Assembly (NCBI GenBank): GCA_038521865.1
Contig: JBCBKO010000002.1
Span: 186,001-250,000, forward strand
Source: CALBPI01 sp038521865
Lineage (GTDB): Bacteria > Pseudomonadota > Gammaproteobacteria > Steroidobacterales > Woeseiaceae
Direction: 5' to 3'
Length of the DNA stretch: 64,000 nucleotides
Shown: piece by piece, positions 1 through 8,194 of the stretch
How positions within the stretch are numbered: the stretch's first letter is position 1
Layout of the letters: each line of letters opens with the position of its first letter
Notes under the pieces: model-generated
Database searches by the model: none
Told to the model about the DNA's origin: nothing
Seen by the model: only the letters and a program-made list of their open reading frames with translations
Made by a program: the position numbers and the translations under genes

Positions 1-338
1 ACGATATCGATACCGTCCTGTGTTTCGGGATTGCCCGCTTTTCCAATCGCGTGAATTCGACCGTCTCTTAGGCCGACATCAGCCTTGTAGATGCCTGTGT
101 AGTCGACAATCAATGCGTTCGTGATGACCGTATCGACGGCGCCGTCAACGCGGGTTCGTTGCGACTGGCCCATGCCGTCTCGAATCACCTTACCGCCGCC
201 GAATTTGACCTCCTCGCCGTAGGTTGTGTGATCGCGCTCGACTTCGATGAACAAGTCGGTATCGGCAAGGCGCACCTGGTCGCCGACAGTCGGCCCGTAC
301 ATGGCCGCGTACTGATGTCTGGATAGTGTGGCAGGCAT
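1..338 (-). CDS. ureC: Urease subunit alpha, N-terminal part (cut by window edge)
   Basis: Catalytic urease subunit, which hydrolyses urea to ammonia and carbamate in the cytoplasm. Only the first 112 or so residues lie in the window, reading off the left edge. The translation begins MPATLSRHQYAAMYGPTVGD and continues with the family segments QVRLADTDLFIEVERD and YGEEVKFGGGKVIRDGMGQS, which are diagnostic of UreC. The nickel ligands and the carbamylated lysine lie beyond the edge, so catalytic integrity cannot be judged. The ATG is 9 bases after the ureB stop, so the two are co-transcribed. ureA and ureD are about 5 kb away, an unusual split. Urea would come from allantoicase and ureidoglycolate lyase encoded at 23.9-25.4 kb. 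Confidence 0.96.
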   Translation of the reverse strand, partial: MPATLSRHQYAAMYGPTVGDQVRLADTDLFIEVERDHTTYGEEVKFGGGKVIRDGMGQSQRTRVDGAVDTVITNALIVDYTGIYKADVGLRDGRIHAIGKAGNPETQDGIDI

Positions 339-347
339 GTCGTCTCC

Positions 348-659
348 TCAGTCCAGGGGACCCATAACGGCCTGATTGAATCCGTAGATTTTGCGCTCAC
401 CGCGCACTGGCACGAGGGTCACCTCGCGCTCCTGGCCGGGCTCAAATCGCACCGCGGTGCCCGCCGCAATATCCAGTCGCATTCCGCGCGATTGTTCACG
501 GTCAAAGGACAACGCCGAGTTGGTTTCAAAGAAATGGTAGTGAGACCCGACCTGCACTGGTCGATCACCTGTATTGGCAACTGTGAGCGTGATCGTCTCC
601 GCCCCCTCATTCAGGACGATCTCGCCTTTGGCAACGATGGTTTCACCCGGAATCAACAT
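348..659 (-). CDS. ureB: Urease subunit beta
   Basis: Small structural subunit of the urease complex. The 103-residue product begins MLIPGETIVAKGEIVLNEGA and contains the family-typical segments VGSHYHFFETNSALSFDR and RKIYGFNQAVMGPLD; the length is normal for UreB. An AGGAG ribosome-binding site lies just upstream of the ATG. It is followed closely by ureC, so ureB and ureC form one minus-strand unit. The usual ureA partner is not directly upstream: a DUF1538 gene and a PII-like gene on the other strand, then an MFS transporter and an oxygenase gene, separate them. Confidence 0.96.
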   Translation of the reverse strand: MLIPGETIVAKGEIVLNEGAETITLTVANTGDRPVQVGSHYHFFETNSALSFDREQSRGMRLDIAAGTAVRFEPGQEREVTLVPVRGERKIYGFNQAVMGPLD

Positions 660-777
660 CGCTTCTCCTCGCTTTTTTTCTCACTCTATCAGCATCGCGC
701 TGCCGTTGTATGGCTTTTGCCAATCACCAATACGCGTCTAAGGCGCTAAAGATATTGAGGAAATCGTCGCTGCTTTC

Positions 778-2733
778 GTGACGACAAATATTCGAATGGC
801 GCTCATGAGTACGACTGGGACACAAACCCGCTTTCGCCTGGGTACGCGCGACACTTTGCGCGTGCTCTGGCCGTATGCCAAACGTAATTTTCTGGGGCAG
901 GTAGAGGGCATCTGGTTCATCGTCGTCTACCTTGCTTTGTTCCAGTTGCTGGTGCTCGGACTACCGATCGCATTCGCAGGGATGATCAGTATTGGCATCT
1001 TCGTCGTCGCCATCGGACTTATGTTTTTCATGGAAGGTCTGCGGCTCGGCCTTATGCCACTCGGCGAGGAAATCGGCAGCGTCATGCCGAAACACTCGGC
1101 TATGCCGGTCATCCTCGGCTTCGCCATCCTGTTAGGTATCGGTGCTACTTTCGCCGAACCTGCGATTGCCGTACTAAAGTCGGCGGGTGCCGGCGTAAAA
1201 CCAGCGCAAGCACCGTTGCTGTTCAGCTTGCTCAACGATTACTCGCACCAATTGGTTGGTGCGGTCGGCCTCGGTGTCGGCCTCGCTGTGATGTTGGGTG
1301 TGCTGCGCTTTTTCTACTTGTGGCCGCTGAAGGTGCTCGCGATACCGGCGGTCATGCTGTTGCTGGGACTGTCGTTTGCCTTCACACAAGTGCCTGTGCT
1401 GAACGATGTTCTCGGCCTTGCCTGGGACTGCGGCGCGGTCACCACAGGGCCCGTCACCGTACCACTAGTCCTCGCCCTCGGCATCGGCGTTAGTCGTGTG
1501 GTTAGCGGCGAGTCCGGAAGCGGGGGCAACTCCGGATTCGGCATTGTGACCCTGGCATCCCTATTCCCCATTCTCGCCGTACTGCTGCTCGGCGGCTTTC
1601 ATTACCTGAAAGCAGACTACTGGGGTGCCAAGAACTACCCGGAGTTTCTGGAGTGGGTTGCAGACTCGGAAATACAAACACCTGAAAAACCGGTGCTAGA
1701 AAAACGTCTCGAGCCGGTTTCGCCGGAGGAATTCGAAGCCTACAAAAAGACCGGTAAGCTCCCGGACGGGTACGAGCTGGCGATCCAGGGTGGTGACGCG
1801 AAACTCGTCAACGGCAAGATCGAAGTATCCGACCCGCAAATGATGATCACCAAGGTCTACCAACGCGGCTTCCAACTGACCACACAGGAACAATGGGATC
1901 GTGAACTCTCGTTTGCGACCCTCATCCAAACCGCACTGATCGATGCATTCCGCGCCATCATCCCGCTTTGTCTGTTTCTCTATTTTGTGCTGAGGGTTGT
2001 ATTGCGCAAGCGTATGCACCCACGCAACGATGTTGGTATCGGGGTGGGGTTTGCGTTTATTGGCATGGTGCTCTTTGGGCTGGGCATTGCGATCGGATTG
2101 ACGCCGCTCGGCGGTCAGTTGGGGAGTAATGTCCCGATCGCGTTCGCCGAGATTTTGCCTTCCGGACTCGACCATATAGAGGGGCCACTGTTTGGCAGCG
2201 ATAGCGGAAAATGGGTCGCCATTGCTTTCGCTTTTTTCCTTGGCTACGGCGCCACTCTCGCAGAGCCGGCCTTGAACGCGCTCGGGGACACCGTCGAGCG
2301 AATCACGGTCGGCGCATTTCGTAAGCGATTGTTGATGCAGAGCGTCGCCTTTGGCGTCGGCATCGGCATCGCCGTCGGCGTGCTCAAAATGGCGTATGGC
2401 TTATCGCTCTTTGCGCTGCTTGCACCCGCCTACCTTGTCGTTCTGTTTCTGACCCACCTGGCGCCCGACGAGTTCGTCAATTTCAGCTGGGATAGCGCGG
2501 GCGTGACTACCGGCCCGATCACGGTGCCACTCGTACTCGCCATGGGTCTAGGTATCGGCGCCAATGTACCGGGCGTCTCGGATGGTTTCGGCATCCTCGC
2601 GCTCGCATCCGTCGGACCCATTCTGACCGTGTTGAGCGTTGGCCTGTATACGCACAGGACACAGCAAAAAGCCGTGGCCCGCGAACAAGCGCCTGCACTG
2701 AGCGAACTGGTTGAGGTGGAGACGCAGCAATGA
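778..2733 (+). CDS. DUF1538 membrane protein, tandem duplicated, candidate transporter
   Basis: A 651-residue polytopic inner-membrane protein made of two homologous DUF1538 halves joined by a hydrophilic linker (about residues 285-375). The duplication is visible directly: GATFAEPAI near residue 122 matches GATLAEPAL in the second half, WDCGAVTTGPVTVPLVLALG near 216 matches WDSAGVTTGPITVPLVLAMG near 571, and GFGIVTLAS matches GFGILALAS. Internal two-fold repeats with conserved Gly/Pro/Thr turns are typical of channels and secondary transporters, but no substrate is established for this family as far as I know. It overlaps the downstream PII-like gene by 4 bases, so the two are translationally coupled. 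Its place inside the urease locus suggests transport of urea, ammonium, or a purine intermediate (inference). The start is a GTG; ATG codons at 796 and 805 are alternatives. Confidence 0.85.
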   Translation: MTTNIRMALMSTTGTQTRFRLGTRDTLRVLWPYAKRNFLGQVEGIWFIVVYLALFQLLVLGLPIAFAGMISIGIFVVAIGLMFFMEGLRLGLMPLGEEIGSVMPKHSAMPVILGFAILLGIGATFAEPAIAVLKSAGAGVKPAQAPLLFSLLNDYSHQLVGAVGLGVGLAVMLGVLRFFYLWPLKVLAIPAVMLLLGLSFAFTQVPVLNDVLGLAWDCGAVTTGPVTVPLVLALGIGVSRVVSGESGSGGNSGFGIVTLASLFPILAVLLLGGFHYLKADYWGAKNYPEFLEWVADSEIQTPEKPVLEKRLEPVSPEEFEAYKKTGKLPDGYELAIQGGDAKLVNGKIEVSDPQMMITKVYQRGFQLTTQEQWDRELSFATLIQTALIDAFRAIIPLCLFLYFVLRVVLRKRMHPRNDVGIGVGFAFIGMVLFGLGIAIGLTPLGGQLGSNVPIAFAEILPSGLDHIEGPLFGSDSGKWVAIAFAFFLGYGATLAEPALNALGDTVERITVGAFRKRLLMQSVAFGVGIGIAVGVLKMAYGLSLFALLAPAYLVVLFLTHLAPDEFVNFSWDSAGVTTGPITVPLVLAMGLGIGANVPGVSDGFGILALASVGPILTVLSVGLYTHRTQQKAVAREQAPALSELVEVETQQ

Positions 2734-3917
2734 AAACACCAAAGTCCTCTTTCTCGGAAGTGACTGCGATCCTTCCGCTCGCCAGCGTAGACCGTGTGCT
2801 CGACACGGCACTAGCACTCGACGGGTCAGCAGCGATGGTCTGGCAGGCCAGAACCACACTGCTCGGAGAACACTGGTGGCAGCGATTTCTCCCGCCGATC
2901 AGCCCGGCCAAATCGATTCTTCAGTTCATTGTTCCGGCAAACGAAGCGCCCTCGCTGGTCAGCACCGTCGTCGAGAAGGCTCGTTTGCACCAGCAAGCGA
3001 CAGGGGCCGTGTTCTCAACCGCGTGCGATGAGCTGGTTGTGGGCGAAGACGCCCTCCTTTGGCCCGACCTGTCGGAAGACACGACCAGCATCAGCGCGCA
3101 TGATCTCACCGAAAACCTGAACGTCATCCTTTGTACGGTTGGCCACCATCTTTCAGCTCGCGTCAGCAAGGCGGCGATTGAAGCAGGTGCGCATGGACCG
3201 GTAGTGTACTACGCGGAGGGCCGCGGGCTTCGCGATCGCCTCGGCTGGCTGCGCATCACTAAGGAGCATGAGAAGGAAGTGATGATGGTGATTGCCGAGG
3301 AAGACAGCGCCGATCGCATTTTCGACGCCATGGCCAAAGCGGGCGAGCTTCACTTACCCGGTCGCGGATTCATGTATCGCATGATCCTCGACCGTGGCTT
3401 GTTCCACCTGGCCTCACGAGTATCGAGTAACGTCTATCGCGCCAACATGCAGCAAATCATCCACGCGATTGACCATTTGAACGGACATACGCATTGGCGT
3501 GACCAGGGACTGCATGGCGTTGGCAACTCCGGACTTGCGGTAGGTATTGAGAATGTCACCATGCGCCAGCCAACGCTGTTCGATCAAAAGCGACTGTCGG
3601 TGATTATCGCCCGCGAACATGCCGAGATGGTGATGGATATTCTGCTTGATGCAGGTGCACCGGGACTCAGCGTTACCTACGGGCAGTTGATGAGAACCGG
3701 CAAGGAAGGCGAGCGCGATCACCGCGAACGCGCACTGCTGCATTGCGTTACCAGCGAATCGATCGCCAAGAGTGTCGCGGCTACCGTGCCGGCCCGAGCT
3801 GAAGCGGCTGGCATCACGGATATCGTTGTGTTCGAGCAGCGGATTCCGTCGGTGGCCTGTTACATACCGGGCAAGAAAGACTACCGAGCGCGGTCCGGAG
3901 CGGCAGCAGGCGTCTGA
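2730..3917 (+). CDS. Protein with three PII-like segments (P-II family-like nitrogen regulator)
   Basis: A soluble 395-residue protein with three consecutive ferredoxin-like, PII-resembling segments: residues about 8-110, 130-230 and 290-390. The middle one is clearest, with the PII layout: NLNVILCTVG strand, AAIEAGAHGPVVYYAEGRG before a T-loop-like stretch, KEVMMVIAEEDSADRIFDAM, and a PGRGFMYRMIL end. The third shows RLSVIIAREHAEMVMDILLD then GAPGLSVTYGQ. Ordinary GlnB/GlnK is about 112 residues, so this is a triplicated or fused form. PII proteins sense ATP/ADP and 2-oxoglutarate and commonly gate transporters such as AmtB. The ATGA overlap with the DUF1538 gene suggests it gates that protein (inference). 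I cannot point to a uridylylation tyrosine. Its last 37 bases overlap the convergent MFS gene. Confidence 0.8.
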   Translation: MKTPKSSFSEVTAILPLASVDRVLDTALALDGSAAMVWQARTTLLGEHWWQRFLPPISPAKSILQFIVPANEAPSLVSTVVEKARLHQQATGAVFSTACDELVVGEDALLWPDLSEDTTSISAHDLTENLNVILCTVGHHLSARVSKAAIEAGAHGPVVYYAEGRGLRDRLGWLRITKEHEKEVMMVIAEEDSADRIFDAMAKAGELHLPGRGFMYRMILDRGLFHLASRVSSNVYRANMQQIIHAIDHLNGHTHWRDQGLHGVGNSGLAVGIENVTMRQPTLFDQKRLSVIIAREHAEMVMDILLDAGAPGLSVTYGQLMRTGKEGERDHRERALLHCVTSESIAKSVAATVPARAEAAGITDIVVFEQRIPSVACYIPGKKDYRARSGAAAGV

Positions 3918-5044
3918 TCCGAACTCGCGATCCACAGCAATAAAAGGCAAACGCACATTCCAGCGCCGGTCGCGATCGGGATTGCGGCCAGACCGAACGC
4001 ACCAACGAGGGTGCCCGCCAGTATCGCGGCCCATGCAAAACCGCTTGTCTGCAACGGCGCTGCAATCGCGCCCCACTGGCCGTCCTGATCCAACGATCCC
4101 GCAAGATCGAGTAGCACCGGAAAATTGAACTGCAGCGAGAACACCGCCGGGACCAACGCGATGTAAAAGACACTCGGGCTGGGCGCATGAATGACCCAAT
4201 ACCATCCCAGCGCGCAGGCAAGAAAAGCCCCTGCAAGCGGTCTGGTTGGTCCGAACCGTGAACTCACCCAGCCACCTGCAAGGCACGCGAGCGCCGAAAC
4301 CAGTAACAACGCCCCGATGCCTGCACCCGCGGACGCATAGCTGATACCGAGTGACTGCGCGACACTGAACATGTAGGTAAATCCGAGACCCGAGCAGGTC
4401 ACAAACACAACGCCCATCGAGACTACGGCGAGCGCGCGAGCCGTGATCGCCCGAGGCTTGGACGCGGACGAATCACCGCTAGCGGCTGGCCCCTCATTGA
4501 AGGGCAACATCAGCAAGGTCAACGCAAACGCGATCACCGCTGCAACGTTGTAGCCGCCCGCAAGTCCGGCGAAACCCACGGCCGCCCCAACCGCAGCGAT
4601 CATCGATGACATCAACAACACAGCGACCATATCAATAGCGCCGAACAGAGCGCCCGGCTTTGCACGCGTTGCTACGATTCTGGATCCCGCCCCCATGAGG
4701 ACCCCAACCGCGATTCCGCCCGCGAGTTGAAGCGGTAGCACCACCAGCAGGGAACCCGGATTCAGTGCGCTCAAAATCTCGCTAAGCACCAGCACGCTAC
4801 CTAGCGCCAGCGCGAGCGTGCGTAAGGAGTATCGTCGCGATGCGGCAGGCGCAATTAAAGCTGCGCACGCGATACCGACAAATGGCATTGCTACCGCCAA
4901 GCCCGCGAGGGCATTCGACCAGCCATTTTCGTCGACGAATCGGGTCAAGAGAACCGGCTTCATCGCACTGAACAGCGTCGACATACTGTAGGCAGCAGCC
5001 CCGGCCAAAAGGAGTTTTGCCTCACGCAGATAGACCGAGGACAT
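3881..5044 (-). CDS. MFS transporter
   Basis: Major facilitator superfamily permease of 387 residues with about 12 hydrophobic segments. It opens with MSSVYLREAKLLLAGAAAYS and has typical glycine-rich helices such as GLAVAMPFVGIACAALIAPA, with an RRYSLRT loop between transmembrane segments 2 and 3. A GAGG ribosome-binding site precedes the ATG. It is the last gene of the minus-strand run nucleoside hydrolase, ureD, ureA, 2OG oxygenase, MFS, and starts 5 bases after the oxygenase stop. The pairing with an oxygenase suggests it imports that enzyme's substrate (inference); the substrate cannot be read from sequence. Its 3' end overlaps the convergent PII-like gene by 37 bases, so the two transcripts would be antisense to each other. 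Confidence 0.85.
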   Translation of the reverse strand: MSSVYLREAKLLLAGAAAYSMSTLFSAMKPVLLTRFVDENGWSNALAGLAVAMPFVGIACAALIAPAASRRYSLRTLALALGSVLVLSEILSALNPGSLLVVLPLQLAGGIAVGVLMGAGSRIVATRAKPGALFGAIDMVAVLLMSSMIAAVGAAVGFAGLAGGYNVAAVIAFALTLLMLPFNEGPAASGDSSASKPRAITARALAVVSMGVVFVTCSGLGFTYMFSVAQSLGISYASAGAGIGALLLVSALACLAGGWVSSRFGPTRPLAGAFLACALGWYWVIHAPSPSVFYIALVPAVFSLQFNFPVLLDLAGSLDQDGQWGAIAAPLQTSGFAWAAILAGTLVGAFGLAAIPIATGAGMCVCLLLLWIASSDQTPAAAPDRAR

Positions 5045-5049
5045 CGCGC

Positions 5050-5994
5050 TCAGACCTCGAATCGGGACTTATGAGACGCCTGGATGCGTTCTTGTAAATG
5101 CGCCCCGGCACTGGTTGGTCGGAAGCGTGCCGGATTATTCGGCGATACACAGCTAGGCAGTACTGCGACCTCGGTAGCACTGTCCGGATCTACGAACATG
5201 GCGATGGACTGGCGATCCGTCGAGTTACTCATCGGTTGCACTCGATGCGGTGTGGATCGGTATCGACCATTGGTCCAAACCTCGAGCAAGTCGCCCGAAT
5301 TGATCACAACGTCTTTTGAAGAGGCGCCAACACACTGCCACTCACCGTCATCGGTCTGTACCTCCAGCCCGCCGGTCTCATTTTGGAACAGCAACGTCAA
5401 CAGACCGTAGTCCGTGTGCGCGCCGGCACCGAGCTGCCCCGCCTCAGGCGCGTGGACGACCGATGGGTAATGCAACAAGCGTAGCGTGACGTTCTCCCCG
5501 GAGTGATATTGCTCAAAAAAATCCGGCTCCACATCCAGAGCGACGGTGAGCACACGCATCAGTCTGAATGCCGCATCGAGGCTATCCCGGTAGAAAGTGC
5601 GCATCAGATCCCTGAACACGCCGTCAGGCCACCGCGCATCGTCCGGCGGACGTTTGAGCACATTGCGCATCGTGAAGGTTTCTTTTAAATCTGCGGGCGC
5701 CGACGGATCAAGGTTCTCCTGACCAACGCCCTGATAGCCAAAGTTCTCACTCGCCGATCGGTAAGCGCTGCCAAGCTTTTGAGACTCGTCACTCGCGAAG
5801 AACGTACGGCTGGCCTCAAAGACCTGACGCAGCAACTCGCTGTCAATACCGAGGTGGCGAACCGCCATAAACCCGACGCCTGAGAGTGCTCGATCGACCT
5901 CGGCGGCTAGTGCTTCCAGACCTGCGTGATCGCCAGGGTTGAAACTTGAAAAGTCGACAACGGGTATTTCGGTATCGGCTGATTCTGTACGCAT
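5050..5994 (-). CDS. 2-oxoglutarate/Fe(II)-dependent oxygenase, isopenicillin-N-synthase-like
   Basis: A 314-residue non-haem iron oxygenase of the IPNS/thymine-hydroxylase type. It has the N-terminal domain start IPVVDFSSF and a C-terminal double-stranded beta-helix. The facial triad is visible as HTDYGLLTLLFQ (His-x-Asp) and the distal His of TPHRVQP; the 2-oxoglutarate anchor RxS appears as RQSIAMF. Its start overlaps the ureA stop by one base (TGATG), indicating coupling. The family hydroxylates or oxidises small molecules using O2 and 2OG. In this purine locus a nucleobase or methylated-purine substrate is plausible but not shown. It is not the TauD-type xanthine dioxygenase XanA, which belongs to a different family. 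A second family member lies at 9349. Confidence 0.88.
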   Translation of the reverse strand: MRTESADTEIPVVDFSSFNPGDHAGLEALAAEVDRALSGVGFMAVRHLGIDSELLRQVFEASRTFFASDESQKLGSAYRSASENFGYQGVGQENLDPSAPADLKETFTMRNVLKRPPDDARWPDGVFRDLMRTFYRDSLDAAFRLMRVLTVALDVEPDFFEQYHSGENVTLRLLHYPSVVHAPEAGQLGAGAHTDYGLLTLLFQNETGGLEVQTDDGEWQCVGASSKDVVINSGDLLEVWTNGRYRSTPHRVQPMSNSTDRQSIAMFVDPDSATEVAVLPSCVSPNNPARFRPTSAGAHLQERIQASHKSRFEV

Positions 5995-6296
5995 CAGCGA
6001 ATCGGGTCGTGCACGGTAACCAGCTTGGTTCCATCCGGGAATGTGGCCTCAACCTGCACGTCGTGAATCATGTCTGCTACGCCTTCCATGACCTGCTCAC
6101 GAGCAATGACGTTCGCGCCGGCTTCCATCAGCTCCGCGACCGTGCGCCCATCGCGTGCGCCTTCGACGACAAAATCGGAAATCAACGCGATCGCTTCAGG
6201 GTGATTGAGCTTTACGCCGCGCTCCAGTCTTCGTCGAGCCACCATTGCAGCCATGGAGATCAGTAATTTGTCTTTTTCGCGCGGTGTGAGTTGCAT
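5994..6296 (-). CDS. ureA: Urease subunit gamma
   Basis: Smallest urease structural subunit, 100 residues, full length. Recognisable segments are MQLTPREKDKLLISMAAMVA, NHPEAIALISDFVVEGARDG and the C-terminal VEATFPDGTKLVTVHDPI. It lies 12 bases downstream of ureD and is coupled by a one-base TGATG overlap to the 2OG oxygenase gene. In most bacteria ureA is followed immediately by ureB and ureC; here those two sit at positions 1-659, so the structural operon has been broken or rearranged. Balanced expression would need co-regulation of two transcripts. Confidence 0.97.
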   Translation of the reverse strand: MQLTPREKDKLLISMAAMVARRRLERGVKLNHPEAIALISDFVVEGARDGRTVAELMEAGANVIAREQVMEGVADMIHDVQVEATFPDGTKLVTVHDPIR

Positions 6297-6308
6297 GGTC
6301 AGTCCGAA

Positions 6309-7172
6309 TCAGCAGTCAAACACTCTGGGCACTCGACACCCGTGTAAAGGATGCACACTCCCCGCGCCTGACTGTAGGCGATCGATTAACAGAAGCAAAG
6401 TGGCACGAAGCTGCGCCGCGTTCTTCGCCAACGCCCGAATTAAGACAAGATCACCAATTCGCGTCGCACCTGAAAGCGAATCGACCGAGCCAAGCGCCAC
6501 GTTGGCAGCGTCGCAAGCTACCTGCGGCTCGGGCGCGATTACCACCAAAGTCAGCAAAGTTGTGTTGCCCGCGAGTACGGCCGGCCTCGCAGCCCAGGCC
6601 TCGAGATCTCCGACACGATCGCTATCGAAGGCGAGGCGATCCGCCCAGAGCAACCGACCGTCGCGATAAATCTCCCACGCGTCTGTCAAAGCGCCCGTCG
6701 TAACGGTCTCGCCCATCGCAGTTCGCCCCAGAGTCCAGGTTTCAGCTGCGAACAACATAGCATCGGACGCCAGATCCGCGCGCCAATGCCGTTCGAGTCG
6801 AGCACCCTCAAAAAGGATGGTTTCCTGAGGTAGCCAAATCGCGCGCGCCCCCGCGCGAACCTCCAGCACATTGTGGACGACTGCCATTTCGCCGCGGGAT
6901 CGATAGATACGCTCCGCAGCCTGTGTCGTCACGACAGCGTGGGTGTCCTCTTGCCAAGTGATCGCCTGGCGTACTCGATCGCCATCGGTGAGCCCCCCTG
7001 CAGTGTTGAGCAAGACCGCCTGCAAAGGCTCACCCGGATCGATCCGAGGCAAGCGAACTTTGCAGCACCCCTGCTGATAGAGGTCCTGCAAGACTGTCGC
7101 ATCATCCCGGCGCTTGAACACGACCCGTGCTTCGCCCACCGCGCGTGGCAGCGCTATCGGTGCGACGCTCAT
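6309..7172 (-). CDS. ureD: Urease accessory protein UreD
   Basis: Chaperone needed to insert nickel and CO2 into the urease active site, acting with UreF and UreG. The 287-residue product shows the UreD signature segments CCKVRLPRIDPGEPLQAVLL, NTAGGLTDGDRVRQAITWQ, VTTQAAERIYRS and WLPQETILFEGARL. Length is normal. It overlaps the upstream nucleoside hydrolase gene by 4 bases (ATGA) and precedes ureA by 12 bases. ureE, ureF and ureG are not in the window and probably follow ureC beyond its left edge. Confidence 0.95.
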   Translation of the reverse strand: MSVAPIALPRAVGEARVVFKRRDDATVLQDLYQQGCCKVRLPRIDPGEPLQAVLLNTAGGLTDGDRVRQAITWQEDTHAVVTTQAAERIYRSRGEMAVVHNVLEVRAGARAIWLPQETILFEGARLERHWRADLASDAMLFAAETWTLGRTAMGETVTTGALTDAWEIYRDGRLLWADRLAFDSDRVGDLEAWAARPAVLAGNTTLLTLVVIAPEPQVACDAANVALGSVDSLSGATRIGDLVLIRALAKNAAQLRATLLLLIDRLQSGAGSVHPLHGCRVPRVFDC

Positions 7173-8128
7173 CCAGCGCGCCTTAAAGTGGTTTCATAGC
7201 AATCGAGAACCTGAGTGGCATCGACGTCGATCGCGACCTTCTGGATGGGGCAACCGTCCCAGGCGCCGGGCGGGAAATGCGAATCCGTTGGTGACTGTAT
7301 CGTCTGTCCGATCGCGATGCCTTCTGTCACCGCCCGTAAAGCACCGCGTTGCAAGCGGTAAGCTTCGGGCACGACGAGCCACGCAAGTGCCGACGAGTCG
7401 TGCACTGGAAAACCATCCTTGTATCCCTTGCTGGCGTAGAAGTCCGAATAGAAACGGCTGACCTCGAAAACGAATGCACCCGCATCACCTGAGTTGTCAC
7501 GTATGCGAATCATACGTGCGGGATCCATGACAACCTGCATCGTGACATCAAGACCCACCATGACAACCGGCCATGCTGCACAAAACACGCGATCGGCTGC
7601 ATGCGGATCGCCAGCGATGTTTGCCTCAGCGCAGGGTGACACATTGCCACTGTGGCCACCGCCGCCCAAGGCGCCGCCCATGACCACGACCTGCCGCACG
7701 AGGTGTGCGATTTCCGGATCGAGCTCGAGTGCGTGGGCAAGGTTGGTCAGTCTCCCCACCGCAACAAGCGTGATTTCCTTTGGGTTATCACGCACCGTAC
7801 GCACAATGAACTGCGCCGCATCGATATCGCTCGCCTGGCCACGCGGCGCCGGTGGGTGGGTGTTGCCAAGACCATCCTCGCCGTGCACAAAGTCTGGAAC
7901 CGGGCCTGTCGGCACCTGCAGCGCCGCATCCGCACCCCGATAAACACCACAGCCGATTCCGAAGCGCTCGACCAGGTGCAATGCGTTGCGCGTAGTTAAG
8001 GCAACGGAAGCATTACCGCGCACGGTTGTCAGACCGACTAACTCGATCTCCGGGTGGAGGTGCCCAAAAACGATAGCCATAGCGTCATCGACGCCCGGGT
8101 CGGTGTCAAAAATGACTCTGTGCGTCAC
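7169..8128 (-). CDS. Nucleoside hydrolase (inosine-uridine preferring type)
   Basis: Cytoplasmic N-ribosyl hydrolase that splits nucleosides into base and ribose. The calcium-binding signature is at the very N-terminus, VIFDTDPGVDDAMAIVFGHL, and a second family segment follows, VVMGGALGGGGHSGNVSP, then AEANIAGDPHAADRVF. I chose the GTG at 8128, preceded by a GGGGAT ribosome-binding site, because family members start within a few residues of the DTDPGVDD motif; an ATG at 8209 would add 27 unusual residues and run into the divergent gene. It leads the nucleoside hydrolase, ureD, ureA, oxygenase, MFS run with ATGA coupling to ureD. Released ribose could go to the ribokinase at 14176. Base specificity cannot be assigned. 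Confidence 0.93.
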   Translation of the reverse strand: MTHRVIFDTDPGVDDAMAIVFGHLHPEIELVGLTTVRGNASVALTTRNALHLVERFGIGCGVYRGADAALQVPTGPVPDFVHGEDGLGNTHPPAPRGQASDIDAAQFIVRTVRDNPKEITLVAVGRLTNLAHALELDPEIAHLVRQVVVMGGALGGGGHSGNVSPCAEANIAGDPHAADRVFCAAWPVVMVGLDVTMQVVMDPARMIRIRDNSGDAGAFVFEVSRFYSDFYASKGYKDGFPVHDSSALAWLVVPEAYRLQRGALRAVTEGIAIGQTIQSPTDSHFPPGAWDGCPIQKVAIDVDATQVLDCYETTLRRAG

Positions 8129-8194
8129 TCGTGCATCCCCAATCGCATAAGGTGAGTGTGGCAGAATGCGCACGAAGATTGCAGCGAGATTTCG

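Noticed and set aside
3414..4286. Long minus-strand open frame over the PII-like and MFS genes
   Set aside because: The two real genes explain this stretch with family motifs; the frame's translation is arginine- and cysteine-rich with no recognisable domain.
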